From NCBI GenBank assembly GCA_033060915.1, contig CM065393.1, positions 6,001,001 to 6,065,000 of the forward strand: 64,000 bases of DNA. The letters are read 5' to 3'. Source of the stretch: Euryodendron excelsum. Taxonomy: Eukaryota > Streptophyta > Magnoliopsida > Ericales > Pentaphylacaceae. This document shows, piece after piece, positions 47,557 to 59,100 of this stretch. How positions within the stretch are numbered: the stretch's first letter is position 1; each line of letters opens with the position of its first letter. A program made the translations under genes and the position numbers. Under the pieces are notes generated by a model. It did no database searches. It was not told the origin of the DNA and worked only from the letters and a program-made list of their open reading frames with translations.

Positions 47557-48060
47557 TCATTGTGTTGGATCAGCACATTCTTTCTTCGCATACTCTGTAA
47601 AATGATACCTATCCAACCTTCGTTGCATTTGGTTAATCTCGCGTTCGAGCGCTTTTATGACCTTATTACTTGAATATGACGGACTACCCCACACCTTAGC
47701 TGAACAGGCCTTTGGGACACGAAGGTCATGCCATTGGCAATACATCTCTTGTTCACGCTGTTTATCGAGTAAGTCTTCCCACAACAACCTCAACTTGTTG
47801 CATTGGTCGTCTGTCACACCGCGGGGTGGTCGTTGAGATGCCTCGCCAATGAATATGTGGCTAACCAAACCCGTCGTATCGTGCATTATGATATGTTTGT
47901 TAAGAAATAGATGTTTTCGGCCATACCATTTATTACCGATTGCATCTGTGTACGTACCCACCCTAAGGAAGTCCAAAGAGGTTCGGTTGTTTGAGTGCAT
48001 GTCGTCGCCTGGGGTCGAACGACTGGACGACGCACCCCGTAAGCATTTTCGCTTTGGCAT
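47557..48060 (-). CDS. Unrecognised 167-residue ORF inside the MULE
   Basis: The frame is uninterrupted from MPKRKCLRGASSSRS to a stop at 47557, on the strand opposite the transposase. I recognise no domain. Visible features are a basic, serine-rich start that could act as a nuclear signal, a central stretch with SHIFIGEASQRPPRG, a Gln/Glu-rich DLLDKQREQEMYCQW stretch, and a C-terminal heptad-like segment (NKVIKALEREINQMQRRLDR) suggesting a short coiled coil. It ends 422 bp after the transposase, tail to tail with it. It may be a second MULE protein (as MuDR has mudrB) or a captured host fragment. Unlike the transposase, it has no stop. Expression is unknown. Confidence 0.5.
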   Translation of the reverse strand: MPKRKCLRGASSSRSTPGDDMHSNNRTSLDFLRVGTYTDAIGNKWYGRKHLFLNKHIIMHDTTGLVSHIFIGEASQRPPRGVTDDQCNKLRLLWEDLLDKQREQEMYCQWHDLRVPKACSAKVWGSPSYSSNKVIKALEREINQMQRRLDRYHFTEYAKKECADPTQ

Positions 48061-48246
48061 CTTTGCAGGTGTGGGTGAGGTTTATGACTTATTGACGTTA
48101 TCATACAACTTATGTAGGCTCTAATGGCTTCAATTGAAACCTGCAATTGATTACCCAAGTGATGCCAATATGTGGAGGACAATGTCATGTTTTTAGACAC
48201 AATGGTTCACGTGAAGGGTTTCGTATAGTGCAATGGATTCAGGTAT

Positions 48247-48642
48247 GGTGCAATGCCTATAATGGCTTCACGTGATTCCTGAAATGGATTCAGACTATAA
48301 GGTATGGTACATTACTTTTCTGGGTTCACGTGAAGCTAGAAATACCCTAATAATAAATACTTCCAAATGACTGCAATGGACTAAGACTGATGACATTTTT
48401 CCCAGCCTTTTATGGACTAGTTATGTTAATTTCTGCAGCCTCTCGCATCAACGGTGCAATGCCTATAATGGTTTCACGTAATTCCTGAAATGGATTCAGA
48501 CTATAGGGTATGGTACATTACTTTTCAGGGTTCACGTGAAGCTAGAAATACCCTAACAATAAATACTTCCAAATGACTGCAATGGACTGAGACTGATGAC
48601 ATTTTTTCCAGCCTTTTATGGACTAGTCATGTCAATTTCTGG
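48247..48642. repeat. 206-bp direct duplication
   Basis: GGTGCAATGCCTATAATGG... starts at 48247 and again at 48453. The second copy runs to about 48642 with few differences. Both carry TTCACGTGAAGCTAGAAATA, a CACGTG-containing palindrome. Confidence 0.9.
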
Positions 48643-48796
48643 CTTAACATGAGACTTTATGGCTTCAAGCTTCACATGCAGACTTTAATTGACACAATAA
48701 CTTATGGGTGCAGGCTGGGAGATAGAATGGATTGTATAAGTACTACTTTACGAGGGTGGAACTTCAACTATACATCTATGCTAATACTCCTCAGGC

Positions 48797-49313
48797 ATGA
48801 TGACATACACTGTTGATGACATTTTCAAGGCTATGGGTTGTCACTGGGTTGCATATGATGAAGTTGTTTTTGAGTACCCTATGGATCCAAATATGCGTTA
48901 CACACGGAGCACTGTTAATACAATGTTAGAAGAGTTGGATAGAGTCATCATACCGATGTTCACCGGCCCATCATCAACTCTTGTAGTGTTAGATGATGAG
49001 ACAATGCACCATTCACCTCCACCAGCAAAGTGAGACTCACAAATCACGCAGGAGCACCCACCATCGATTTCACAGGCAGATGAGGCGACAGTTGGGGACG
49101 TGCACCCACATATAGATGAGGCATCACCTGCACAGATACAGGCCCAGCAGGGGGTAGGTGGAGATGAGCAGGCACAAGTCTCACAGATCACCTAAGAGTA
49201 GCCAGCATCGACTACACAGGGTGAGGAGGCGGTTGTAGGACATGTGGTCCCACAGGCTGAGGCACCCACACCGCTCCCCATTGTATATCGCAGGAGCAAA
49301 AGACCTAGATAAG
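48797..49313 (+). pseudogene. Second plus-strand MULE reading frame, broken
   Basis: Begins MMTYTVDDIFKAMGCHWVAY and continues in one frame through a Gln/Pro/Ala-rich tail (HPPSISQADEATVGD, then QAQQGVGGDEQAQVSQ) to a basic end IVYRRSKRPR. In-frame stops at 49031, 49193 and 49199 break it. The frame stays coherent across them, so it was once coding. I do not recognise the family. The basic tail suggests a nuclear protein. Confidence 0.5.
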
Positions 49314-49470
49314 CACCTGCATGTGGTACATAAGATGTATTTTACATGCTCTCTTGTGGTCATTCGACCAATTCTTATATATTTTTTTGTACAGAACTCG
49401 TGTATATGTCATTAGTTTTAAGTAATATATGATCATATTTTGAAACATTTATGAGTATTAAAATTGTAAC

Positions 49471-50939
49471 ACTAACGGCGCGTTGAATGGAGTCCTAGCG
49501 AAGGAGTTACTGTATTTTTTCTTTCCAGACACTTAGCGATTTGAAAAACTTGAGAATCGTGGTTCAGAGATTCCAAATCTCGCAAACGGCCTCCGTTTGG
49601 CGCGAAACTCGACACACAGCACCGCCTCGGCAAACTACAGCTACGGGCGCTGACGGCGCGTCAAACGAAGTCCCGACAGAGGAGTTACTTTATTTTTTCC
49701 TTTCCGAGACTTAGCGATTTCAAAAACTTGGGAATCGGGGTTCAGGGATTCCAAATATCGCAAACGGCTTCCGTTTGGCGCGAAACTCGACACGCAGCAC
49801 CGCCTCGGCAAACTACAGATGTGGGCACTGATGGAGCATGGAACGGAGTCCCAGCGGAGGAGTTACTTCATTTTTTTCTTCTGGAGACTTAGTGATTTAA
49901 AAAACTTGAGAATTGGGGTACGGGGATGACAAATCTTGCAAACGGTCCCCGTTTGGCGCGAAACTCGACACGCAACACCGCCTCGTCAAATTACAGCTGT
50001 GGGCACTGACGACGCGTCGAATGGAGTCCCGGCAGAGGAGTTACTTCGTTTTTTCCTTCTGGAGACTTAGCGATTTCAAAAACTTGGGAATCGAGATTCG
50101 GGGATTCCAAATCTCGCAAACGGCCTCCATTTGACGCAAAACTCAACATGCAACACCGTCTCGGCAAACTACAGATGCGAGCGCTAACGGCGCGTGGAAC
50201 GGAGTCCCGGGGGAGCAGTTACTGCATTTTTTCCCCCCGGAGACTTAGCGATTTGAAAAACTTGGGAATCAGGCTTCAGGGATGCCAAATCTTGCAAATG
50301 GCCTCCGTTTGGTGCGAAACTCGACACGCAGCATCGCCTCGGTAAATTACAGCTGCGGTCATTGACGGCGAGTGGAACAGAGTCCCGGCGGAGGAGTTAC
50401 TGCATTTTTCTCCCCCGGAGACTTAGCGATTTGAAAAACTTGAGAATCGGGGTTTAGGGATGCCAAATCTTGCAAACGGCCTCCGTTTGGCGCGAAACTC
50501 GACACGCAACACCGCCTCGGCAAACTACAGCTGCGGCTGCTGACGGTACGTTGAACGGAGTCCCGGTGGAAGAGTTACTGCATTCCCCCCCTCGGAGACT
50601 TAGCGATTTGAAAAATTTAGAAATCGGGGTTCGGGGATGCCAAATCTTGCAAACGACCTCCGTTTGGCGCGAAACTCGACACGCAGCACCGCCTCGACAA
50701 ATTACAGCTGCGGTCGCTGACGCCGTGTGGAACGGAGTCACGGCGGAGGAGTTACTGCATTTGTCTCCCCCGAAGACTTAGCGATTTGAAAAACTTGAGA
50801 ATCGAGGTTCAAGGATGCCAAATTTTGCAAACGGTCTCTGTTTGGCATGAAACTTGACACGCAGTACCGCCTCGGCAAACTACAGCTGCGGGCACTGACG
50901 GCGCGTCGAACGGAGTCCCGATCACGGAGTTAGTAGTGA
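49471..50939. repeat. 178-bp tandem array, eight full units plus a partial
   Basis: Units start at 49471, 49649, 49827, 50005, 50183, 50361, 50539, 50716 and 50894; spacing is 178 except one of 177. Each unit is GC-rich and contains GACTTAGCGATTT, AAACGGCCTCCGTTTGGCGC (a small AAACGG/CCGTTT hairpin), CTCGACACGCAGCACCGCCT and AAACTACAGCTGCGGG. The ninth unit stops after about 46 bases. ORFs crossing it are repeat artefacts: 178 is not a multiple of three, so the peptide changes frame every unit. Confidence 0.96.
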
Positions 50940-50989
50940 AGGAGTTTGTTCAATGTGAAACAACCAAAAAAAAAAAATTTCCTGGTATG

Positions 50990-51190
50990 AAAACATTATT
51001 TTCATTGACGTTTTTATATTGAATAGAAAACATCATTTGCATTGATGAGTTTAATGGAAATGTAAAAACTTCATTATAGATAACGCTTTTCTTTTTGTTA
51101 TTTCTAAATTCCAAATCCGATATATCGTTAAATGAAAAGCGTTTTTAGTATTAACGCTTTTTGTTAAAACGTTAGTTATAATGACGCTTA
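50990..51190. repeat. Right subterminal palindrome array (about 5 motifs)
   Basis: AAAACATTATTTTCATTGAC, AAAACATCATTTGCATTGAT, AAAGCGTTTTTAGTATTAAC followed by GCTTT, and AAAACGTTAGTTATAATGAC followed by GCTT are degenerate forms of the left-end motif. They are spaced about 35-40 bp, next to the right TIR. Confidence 0.7.
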
Positions 51191-51270
51191 ACTATTATTT
51201 TGTAAATATTCAAATTTTAACCTGATTTAATATATATTAATTAAAATAAACCTATTTTCGTAAAAGGCGC
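51160..51270 (-). repeat. MULE right terminal inverted repeat
   Basis: Reverse complement partner of 42872-42980, ending GTAAAAGGCGC at 51270, followed by the TSD TGTAGAAAC (51271-51279). Confidence 0.8.
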
Positions 51271-51490
51271 TGTAGAAACTGGCCTGGCCCGATTGTTGTG
51301 CGTCTTTGAATGAAGAAAGGGAGGGATTTGCTCAAAACCATCCGCAGCAGAAGCTTCCTCACTCTGCAACACCGAACTACTCCCCTCGTCGTACTCTCAT
51401 TCATTCTCTCTCCTCCGTATATATATGTAATTGTATGTATAACCTTTCTTGTTATTTATCTGCAATGTTTTCTTACGCTTACGGTTACAG
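51271..51490 (+). promoter_or_regulatory. NSUN6 5' untranslated region and truncated promoter
   Basis: Only 220 bp separate the MULE end from the ATG. The stretch CTTCCTCACTCTGCAACACC to CATTCATTCTCTCTCCTCC looks like plant 5' leader. A likely donor CC/GTATAT at 51417 and acceptor TTACAG at 51490 would remove an untranslated-region intron ending exactly at the start codon. An upstream ATG lies at 51310. Confidence 0.5.
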
Positions 51491-51609
51491 ATGGATCAAT
51501 CGGAGCGCTACTGCTACAACCCGACCTTGAGATGGAACCCTCAGGTCGAAGAATACTTCATCAAGGCATACGGAGCTGACCATTTCGCTCGCATTTCCAA
51601 AGCCCTAAC
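51491..51609 (+). CDS. NSUN6-like coding exon 1
   Basis: Residues 1-39 plus two bases of Thr40; donor CTAAC/GTACGC. The ATG directly follows TTACAG. Confidence 0.85.
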
Positions 51610-54600
51610 GTACGCCTCTATGCCTTTTTTTTTTTTTTTGGGTCTGTTTTTTAACTCTGATTTTGATTTTATACTCTGAAATCACTCCTACAGTCACTTG
51701 TAATGTTCGCTTTTGTACAGCTAGACATAGTTTTATGTAAGTTGAATATCACATTGGAAAACTATGCTGCCGAATCATGTAAGTTCTATTGTTTTCGAAA
51801 AAAGATTTTCAATTAGGAAACAATTTTGTGTACGATTCTAAATGTGTAAGTTTCACTCACACTGAGCAAATATCCTGGATCTGCCCTTGTGCTCAGTGGC
51901 TTGGTTGCTGTGAAAATGTAGGAGAAAAGTAATTCTTTTGAATTTGAAATTATAAAATTTATTATCCAGCTCCTCTAGAGAAAATACTATATTAAAAAAA
52001 GAGAGCAGATAAACAAAAAAAACTTTCTAATAAAGCTGAGTGCTTCATTTTGTTTTGGAAACCAATACAACCCAAAGAGTGTGTTTTGCGGAGTAGAAAC
52101 TATGCCTTGGAAATATAATTGAATGGTATTTAGTTCAAAATTTGTATTAACATGGCCTTGAATATCAAATCCAAGGCATGGATTCTGTGGTCCTAAATAT
52201 GAAAGTGCATTTGGTTGCTTAGAATTGGAATTGAATTGGATTTTTGAATTTATGGGACTGATTCTGTAGAATCGAGATATTGCTCTTTGGCATAACTTTG
52301 GAATTTATCTAGAATTAGTCCCTTGCCTAGTGGCTTTCAGTTTTACAATTTAAACCCTAACTGATGCACCATTTAGGCCCTTATATATCCTTTTTTTTTT
52401 AAACAAAAAATCTATCAAGCTATTATCTTTAGACTGATCCAATTTAGCTCTTTCCCATCTAAAAACCCTAGAAGTTGTCTTCTACCTTATAAAACCCTAA
52501 CTCTAGCAACTTTCCATACCCAAAGCCCACCACAAAATTCAATTGTAGGTAGAATTAGGCCAAGTTTCTTAAAGCTGTGGTATCAGGGCCTTGATTCTCA
52601 ATAAAGAAAATTTATAATGCACTCAGCCCCTAGTTTATTATTATTTGTACTTCTTTTTTTAACCTAAATAGGATTTTGCACTAGACCTCTTTAGTTGGTG
52701 TCAATTTTGAGATGCATGAGAAGTTTCATCATGTAAACTTATCTCTGTTGGACCAACAGTTTCCGAAGTTACTTCAAATTTTTGCACTTGCCATGACCAT
52801 ATATTTTGCATTAGCTTTTGTAGCACTTTGAGCACCCTTTCCAATGGTACGGTCTTGTAGATGGATTACATTGCGCTTGTCACTTAAACTTACATTCATT
52901 GATGTGGTTGTCTTGGGGATGGTTAGGAAAAAAAATATTTGGAAGAATGTCAAATGAGTTAATAAAAACTAGAATGACATCACATGCATGATCATCAAAG
53001 TACAATCTTACCTTACAATAGGTATTCCAAGAATTTTTTGCACACAACACTATTTTTTGGATAGTTCCAACAAAACGAGATATATTGATCATGGGGGTTT
53101 CGGTCATGTTGTGCTTCAAACATGTCTTATAATGGGACCAAATGTTTTTCTTAGTCATAGTAACCTTTATACTACTAATTAATGTGTCTGAGGCAGAAAC
53201 CATTGCAGGATCTGTCTCCATTATTTATTTGTCCGATGGAGAATTAATATTCTTTTGGTCGACTTGATGGAAAATAACTCATGATCTATCTCCACAATCA
53301 ATGTAGAAGTTTTGAACCTTTTCCTTTCTACCATCATGTACACTTTTTTCTTGATAAATCTACCATCATCTCCTTTTTCTAATTAAGATTCCTACTGTGG
53401 GCGACCGCATGGGTCGTGGATGTATATGTACCCTTTGGGAAGTATGATGGTCACTTAATGATTGCTCTTAGCAGGAGGATCTCTCTCGTTGTGGCTGGTT
53501 AAAGAGACCTCTTTGAGTGGGCTTGATGAACTCATTGACCCTAGCCTCCAAACCACAAGTCCTTAATGGTCTCGTATAGAAGATCAAGGCTAGTTGGAGA
53601 TGCCATGACTTATATCCGAGGGGTGGATCCTTGGGTCTTGCTCAAAACCCAAGGATCAGGGATTGCTCTTAGCTAGAGAGTGTGTCCTGAGGGGATCCTC
53701 GATAGTGAAGTGTGCTCGTGGCGCGTCCAAGGGTAATGGAGGATCCCTTGAGTCTCGTTGGATGGAGTCCTTCGAGGGCGGTCCCTTGGGCCATGGGAAG
53801 GGTCTCGAGTGGCCCCACTCCAAAGGCTATGGACCTTGCCTCTAGGTTGGTTAAGGGCTAAGGCATTGCGTGCGTTAGCTTAACCCAATGCAATTTGGTG
53901 TTCCTTGTCAGCTTGAGAGGTTGACGACGATGGTGGCTTGTTCGACCATATGGATTGTGACTCATGTACCTCCATTAGTCCCCTCGCGTATGTGCTCAAA
54001 CTGTTGAGAGTACGTGAGCATATAATTGCTCTGGAAATTCTTGTGCGATGTGGCGATGTCTTGTTAGCTTAAGGGGCTGATGGAGGTGTAGGTTGGGACC
54101 CATGTACCTACACCCACGTCTCCACCTTTGTACAATTATTGAAGATGGGCATAGTCAAAAATACCAACTTTATTAATTTTCATGGCCGCTCTGTACATAG
54201 ACACACAAAGTATTTAAAATAAAGAATTTTGGGGGATGTGATTAGAATAGACATAATAGAAACTCGGAAGATCCATTGTCCTTATGAACATTATATTTAG
54301 CTAGTTCTAATTTATTGGACAGATTGAATTTCCATGGAAGTCAAACATTGAGATTGGTACACGGTTTTATTTGACAAAGTCAAAAAAGGAAACCTAACTA
54401 CAACTAGCAATAGCAACTATTTTGTACAAGATTGCTTGTGGGCCATGATCTTCCAGAACCTATATATCATAGGCATTGAAGCACGATAAGTTGCGCAAAA
54501 TATTAAACCAACCAGATTACTCGATAGGCATCCCATCCACTTGGACATTGGATTAAATTTTTGAATTTAACAAGTTGGGAGGGGCTTTTGTTAGATGTCT

Positions 54601-56100
54601 TCCAATCCTGCTTAGGGCTGGCTTTCACTCCACTTTCCCTTTAATATCAGGAATGTCGACTTGCACTTGCAATATCAAATTTCACATTTTGGAATCCCTG
54701 CACAAGCTCATTCTCATAGGACAAAGGCAATAGATCTACACGTTCTCATAGCCCTGAGGCTCTGTCTCGATATTGTATGTGCGAAATTGAAGGGACTAGT
54801 TCCTACGGAGAGAATCTCTTTCTCTAATTCCACATCTTATGATGAAAGGAGAGTTAGCATGGCGTAAAGTGAAGATTGGGGGAAGTAGAGCAAAGTTCCC
54901 TTGTGGGATATTCTGATGGTGTAGTCTTTGATACATTCTTGTTCATCTTCGTTTTCCTCGGTCAGCTTAGTTTGACTAAGAAATCGGGGAAACTTGAACG
55001 AATTTATTGAAAACTGGTTCCTCTGTTTTGTTGTGAGAGAGCTAATCGAATGGGAGGAACCGAGAATGAATATGTGCTTATAAGCAGCCACGGTGGCGTG
55101 GAAGCCTTCCTTTCTTTTTAAGCCTTCAACAAAAGCCGTTTAATTTAGTAGAATTCAGAAAAAGGGAGATTTTGTGCATATATCAAATCCCTATTCTTAT
55201 CGAAGAGAAGGAACGAGAAAAATAGAAATCTTCCTACTCGAACAAGAAGTCCTATAGTTTACAACTATATAAAATAAGACTCCAAAAAGCCCAAGTAGTG
55301 CTCGCACATAAGTCGCTGGCCTGTTAGTTCGCACAACAAAAGAACAGCCACCATGCAGACGCATACTCCTCCATTTGAAATATTCATCTTCATTGTAGCT
55401 TTTTGGTAGTAGTCGTGACTAGGGGTTCACAAGTGATCTGATTTAGCCCGTGAACTAAACCAGATCCAACTTCTACTGTTCGATTTGGTTCGGTTCTATT
55501 AGTATTAACAATCAGTTAGTACCGGTTCTCAAATCTTTTGAACCGATTAGATCGGTTTGGTTCTCGGGTTGCTTGGTCAGTTCACTGAACCCCTGAGGAC
55601 CTGAACTATTCATATATCTGCCGTAATGACAGCCCACTTTATATAGACACAAAGACAACTCCGATGTGGGATTCATAACAGAAAAAACTTTCACAATATG
55701 CATAAGTCAACATATCTCACATCAAAACAAGAGAAAGGGGGGAAAGATGAGGGATGCAAAAAAACCACTGATTGTTTTTTGTTATGAGAAATTGCAAAGT
55801 TTTGAAAATAATATTTTTTTAAGCAAAGAAATTCAATTAAAAATGAATTGACGATCCAGGCTTTGGTAAAGAAAACTCTTGGGTTTCTTCACATATGCAA
55901 ATCTATCACTCAGTTACAGCAGACCCGCCAGGCCCTGTGCGATTTACAAAATTTCTCTACCTCATCTTGATTGAGTAACTCAAATTCGGAACCCTCAAAT
56001 AGCAAAAATCTCATTAACAGCGTTCTCCATATCCATATATAAATAAAGCTAAAAAAACCCAAACGATATAACACTTGTACGCACAAAGATTGATCACTCC

Positions 56101-56149
<49 letters not shown>

Positions 56150-59100
56150 GTTTGAAGAAATGCCCAGGCAAAACGTGAGAGAGATTGAGTTGTGGAGGGT
56201 TGAGAACCTGATGGCTCCAGTGGATTGGAAGCAGAAAAACAATGGCATCACACACATAAGTTTATGATATACCTGATGTATAGAGATACTTGAAGAAATG
56301 CCCATATGAAATGTGAGAGAGATTTGAGTTGGTGGAGGATTGAGAACCTGGTGGGTCTAGTGGATTGGAGAGGAACTAGAGCTGAGGTGAAGGGGCAGGA
56401 ATGAGATTGTCACGACCCAAACCCAATCCTATGCGAATTTAGGGCCATTACTGGTCAGTAGCATAGCTACCAAAGGCCTAACACATGAAATGGATTGATC
56501 ACCTGTGTGTTCAAATATTGATCATCCATAATATTGATCATAACAGAAGCATAGTTTAGTGCTTGTGCGTTCAAACCAAGCTTCAGAGCAAGTGCTTATG
56601 TTTCCAACACATCTTAAGTTAAAACCGTACACATAGGGTTATTACAAACCATTAAACATATCCCAAGGCCAAAGAAAACATATATATATACAAGACTGTC
56701 TTCCAACTATCTACAATAAGTCAAAAGCTTGAAAGATAGAAAGCTTTTCTTCACAAACAAAAATATTGGTCTCCAAGATATCTCATTCGAGCACCCTTTC
56801 CAAAAACATCTCTAGGCATGGTCCTATTCCTCATTCCCTAAAATGTTAATCAACAGTATGAGCAAAGCCCCGTGAAGGATGTAGATACAAGGAATATTCC
56901 TAGTTAAACCATGGACAATTTATAAAACATTGCTACTCAAAAAGCATAATATAAGAATATTAGCTTTTCATACTCCAAAATAAGCTCCACAACTTATCAT
57001 GTATTCACATTCCGCCGAAACCCCTAATTTGATTCTTACACGTGTAGAACCCACAAAGGATCATGTGGCTCTTAGGAGACGTCTCCCCAAATACATACAA
57101 CGGTTTATTTTAAGTCCCCCGAGTTAGGACCCCTACTTGTGGCGCATAACACATTTTAAACACATCTCTAAGCATTTCATAAGCAAAAGAGTCCATGGAA
57201 TTCCAATATTATTACAAAATATGACATTTTAATTAAAAACATATCATTTGTAGTTCAATGTCCCAAAGTAAGCATTTATAGGTAAATCAAGTTGTAATGA
57301 ATAGCTCTAAGCATCCACAACACTCGCCTCAAGTCTTTAACACTTAGAATCCCTCTTTTTATCTTAGTCCTACACAATTAGAACATATAATGTAATCAAA
57401 CATCACAAATCAATGCACCATTATTATTCCTAGGGCTTATTTTCAAGTATACAACAATTGGTTTGCATTTAACTCGATTCAAATGCACTAATTCAGCCTA
57501 GGCAGATTCGGTGACCCAATTTCAAATGGGCATATCTCCCTCATACAAACTTGGATTTCAGTCTATAACCTATCATTGAAAGGCATGGAAGTCTAGTTTC
57601 TAATGGTTTTGGTTTCATTACAAAATTCGAAGTATTGAAAGAGATATGACTAGAATAGTACAAGCTGGTCTAATCCGAATTTCCAGTCATTGATTAATCT
57701 TTCATAAAAGCTACACTAAACCACTAATTTAGGTTTCAAAATTCACATTAGAGTCTTAGAAGGTCTCATGCAAAGCCTTTAAAAGCATTAATCTTGCTCA
57801 CATAAATCTCTCAATAACGTCATGTGAAGTTATCCAAATAAGGGTTTACTACTCTTAGGTTTTTCTCCAATTTTCATCAAAGCTACATGCAAATATTTTC
57901 TTAGACATGTTTTATTCTAACTAAAATGAAGAAATCAAGTTTAGAATAAGAGATTATACCTTAATTTTGAGTCTTATGCGATTTTCCTTTGGTTTTCTTC
58001 TCCTTCTCTTTTCCCTCTTATTTTCCTTCACTTTCTGTCACTTTCATTATCTCGAAACACAAATTCTGCACAAGCAGCTCTCTCTCTCTCTCTCGTTTCT
58101 GATAGTAGCATGACACACCCACACACACACACATACAACATACGCACGTCTTTCAAATTGCAAGACAACATGGCTAAAAGGGACACATGTCCCTTACATA
58201 AATAGAGAGGAGGTCCCTACTAATGAGGTGTCACTCTCTTAAACTAACACTCATTCTTCTAATAAGCATGATTAAGGACTAATTAATCAAAGTTTAAACT
58301 AATTAGTCTTCAGTTAAGTTAATTATGCTTAAGCTTACTAATCTACGATTCGACTAATTAATCACAATTAAGTTTAATTAATCAAAAGTCACTTTTTACA
58401 AAAAAATGTACTAAAATACAATTAATATTTAATGACACTAATTAAGCTTCTTAATTAGACTGTTTGAACACATCTATAGTATCAAAATCCAATTCTAGCC
58501 AGTTATGAAAAATCCTTCATCAAATATATATGCACTCATGCAATTTCAACTTAACTAGCAATCAAGACATAATTATAACCTAAGCATAATTAAACACACA
58601 TAATACATAATCAAATGCATAAAATGGAATGCGAAGGTCTGGGATGTCCCAGAGATAGCAGAGTGATTTATTTATTGCCACATGTCAACTATCTAGCAGC
58701 CTTTCCTCTTCCTTTTTTCTTGTAAATATATTGCCACCTGTCAACTATCTAGGGGAGGTGAAATTGTGAAACGTAATTTATGTTCAATTTTCTTGGTCTC
58801 ACGGTTCAGTCTTGGGTTTAGATTTTGAGAACCAAGGTACTTTGGTTCAGTTTTGCGTTATATATGAACCCGAATTGATCCAACCCATGTGCACCCCTAG
58901 TCGTGACCAACAACCATCAACTGTCGGTTTGTTGGTAAGGCAAGATCTTCATGCCCGATTTTTGGTGGTCCACCCTGTCCACAAGCTTCCTAGGTTGGTG
59001 TTTGGTATTTATTCATTCTATTGGATATGATGGATTCCGAGAGAGCAAGGGCAATATAGGTTTGAGAAGATACGGTTGAAGGAGGGGTTGTGGATATGAT

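Larger units (their letters stand above)
42872..51270 (+). mobile_element. 8.4 kb Mutator-like element (MULE) with TIRs and 9-bp TSD
   Basis: The left end GGGCCATTTACCAAAA...TTTATTTTATTGAATATATA... is matched by the reverse complement of the right end (GCGCCTTTTACGAAAA...TTTATTTTAATTAATATATA...). The TIRs extend over roughly 110 bp with moderate identity. The flanking 9-bp TSD (8/9) is the Mutator signature. Inside are a broken transposase (44258-47134), an intact minus-strand ORF (47557-48060), a broken plus-strand ORF (48797-49313), a 206-bp duplication, a 178-bp array, and palindrome clusters near both ends. It lies immediately upstream of NSUN6. Confidence 0.88.
55420..58899. mobile_element. 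Non-autonomous hAT element, 3.5 kb including a nested solo LTR
   Basis: The left end TAGGGGTTCACAAG pairs with the right end CATGTGCACCCCTA (reverse complement TAGGGGTGCACATG). A perfect 8-bp TSD GTCGTGAC lies at 55412-55419 and 58900-58907. TIR sequence and TSD length both fit hAT. The subterminal zone is rich in GGTTCGGTT / ACCGGTTC words. There is no transposase. Without the nested LTR and its duplicated TSD the element is about 1.23 kb. Confidence 0.88.

Noticed and set aside
50454..50781. 103- and 95-codon frames with repeated ETRHAAPPRQ peptide
   Set aside because: Artefacts of the 178-bp array; the peptide changes frame each unit.
49471..50939. CRISPR-like array
   Set aside because: Units are head-to-tail 178-bp repeats with no short-repeat/unique-spacer structure, in plant nuclear DNA.
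52880..53221. 113-codon minus-strand frame in NSUN6 intron 1
   Set aside because: Some retroelement-like texture, but no motif I can name; not enough to call a gene.
55910..56305. 131-codon minus-strand frame
   Set aside because: Crosses the (TA)n(GA)n microsatellite inside a hAT element; Ser/Leu and Ile/Tyr runs come from the repeat.
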